From NCBI GenBank assembly GCA_900546245.1, contig URBY01000033.1:1-12656 (forward strand): 12,656 bases of DNA, written 5' to 3'. The DNA comes from an uncultured Mycoplasmatota bacterium (GTDB taxonomy: Bacteria; Bacillota_I; Bacilli_A; RF39; UBA660). The notes below the pieces were generated by a model. It searched no databases. It was not told the DNA's origin and worked only from the letters and a program-made list of their open reading frames with translations. This document shows positions 12,018 to 12,656 of the stretch, piece after piece. The translations under genes and the position numbers were made by a program. The number at the start of each line of letters is the position of its first letter. The first letter of the stretch is position 1.

Positions 12018-12656
12018 TTTATATCCTTTCCTGAAAGATATCCAGAAATAAATGCAAATGTTAAATTATATCCACCACAATCACCATTTACATCAAGCAT
12101 TTCACCTGTTATATATAAATTTTCATTTATTTTTGATTTCATACTTTTTATATCAATTTCATTTAATGGTACACCGCCCATACATATTTGTGCTTTATCA
12201 AATGGTCCTTTTCCTTTTATATCAATTCTAAAACTAATTAAATTTTCTTTTAATAACTCTTTTTCTTTTTTAGATAGTTCATAAAAATACTTTTCTTCAT
12301 TTATATTACATCTTTTAATTATAGCTAGTATTAGTTTTGGATTTAATATTCCATTTAATATTTCTTTTACTCTTTTATTATTATTTTTAAGCATAAAATC
12401 ATCATATTCTTCTACCTTTATAAATGGCATAAAATTAATTCTTACATTATTATTTTTAGTAACTAAATAACTTAAATTAAATGTACAAATTCCAGATACT
12501 TCATTTTTAACAAATTGTACTTCACCTATTTCTTCTTTTAATAATTCATCAAAGTGATATAAAGATATTTTAGCATTTGCTCTTACTCCTGAAATTATAT
12601 TTAAAATTTTATCATCTGAACATAAACTTGCAAGTGCTGGTTTTACTTCATTTATA
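12014..12656 (-). CDS. HI0933/BaiN-family NAD(P)/FAD-dependent oxidoreductase, C-terminal part (5' end beyond the window)
   Basis: The frame is open from the right edge to a TGA at 12016-12014, giving 214 residues of the C-terminal half. Reading back from the edge it begins INEVKPALASL, then continues GVRANAKISLYHFDELLKEE and IGEVQFVKNEVSG, where the family has GE(V/L)-F-T--G-SG. It ends with GPFDKAQICMGGVPLNEID and LYITGEMLDVNGDCGGYNLT, FAFISGYLSGKDIK, the HI0933 family's GGV, GE-LD-G--GGYN and SG--AG hallmarks. The N-terminal FAD-binding motif is outside the window. An internal ATG at 12430 is not the start because the homology continues upstream of it. The family includes BaiN, reported in bile acid metabolism, but most members have no known substrate, so no function should be read from that name. 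It overlaps the next gene by 4 bases. Confidence 0.9.
   Translation of the reverse strand, partial: INEVKPALASLCSDDKILNIISGVRANAKISLYHFDELLKEEIGEVQFVKNEVSGICTFNLSYLVTKNNNVRINFMPFIKVEEYDDFMLKNNNKRVKEILNGILNPKLILAIIKRCNINEEKYFYELSKKEKELLKENLISFRIDIKGKGPFDKAQICMGGVPLNEIDIKSMKSKINENLYITGEMLDVNGDCGGYNLTFAFISGYLSGKDIK

Overview
The window is very AT-rich and every convincing gene lies on the minus strand, so the reading order runs from high to low coordinates. Strong AGGAGG/GGTGAT ribosome binding sites, a Bacillus-like ylbD-ylbE-ylbF-rsmD block, a lone type IV pilin-like gene and a LemA/DUF2207 pair point to a low-GC Firmicute, most likely an uncultured gut-type member of the Bacilli (inference). 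TGA is used as a stop in an ATGA overlap at 12014-12017 and Trp is TGG, so the code looks standard rather than Mycoplasma-like.

From the right edge: a 5'-truncated HI0933/BaiN-family flavoprotein overlaps by 4 bases a second FAD protein (COG2509 type), followed 13 nt later by truB. Next come a zinc-ribbon membrane protein (8747-9526), a terminator/promoter junction, and a lemA-DUF2207 pair (8670-6360). The ylbD, ylbE, ylbF genes follow (6296-5414) and end at a terminator whose 3' arm is overlapped by a promoter for rsmD (5365-4820). A monocistronic pilin-like gene (4725-4306) has the clearest sigma-A promoter in the window and a long palindromic terminator. nfo (endonuclease IV, 4241-3339) also ends at a terminator.

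The left third (3300-1) is the unusual part: a tandem array of DUF1016/YhcG-type PDDEXK nuclease genes. Copies A (3276-2383), B (2370-1486) and C (1473-592) are intact. Copy D (579-169) is an N-domain-only remnant with an in-frame TGA, followed by a terminator. Copy E (91-1) restarts with the same leader as copy A and runs off the window. B and C share a perfect 260-bp direct repeat.

Between conserved flanks each copy has a divergent segment of about 37 codons, and in the middle of it an odd-length DNA palindrome (arms 7-9 bp, 1-nt centre) with a different sequence in every copy. In A, B and C its centre falls on the first base of codon 88 (copy A counted from its ATA codon). B and C differ by a compensatory C-G to G-C pair change that also changes two amino acids. 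This array of paralogous nucleases with copy-specific embedded palindromes is the best candidate for an undescribed system here. The function of the palindromes is unknown. A and E may also use a non-canonical ATA start.
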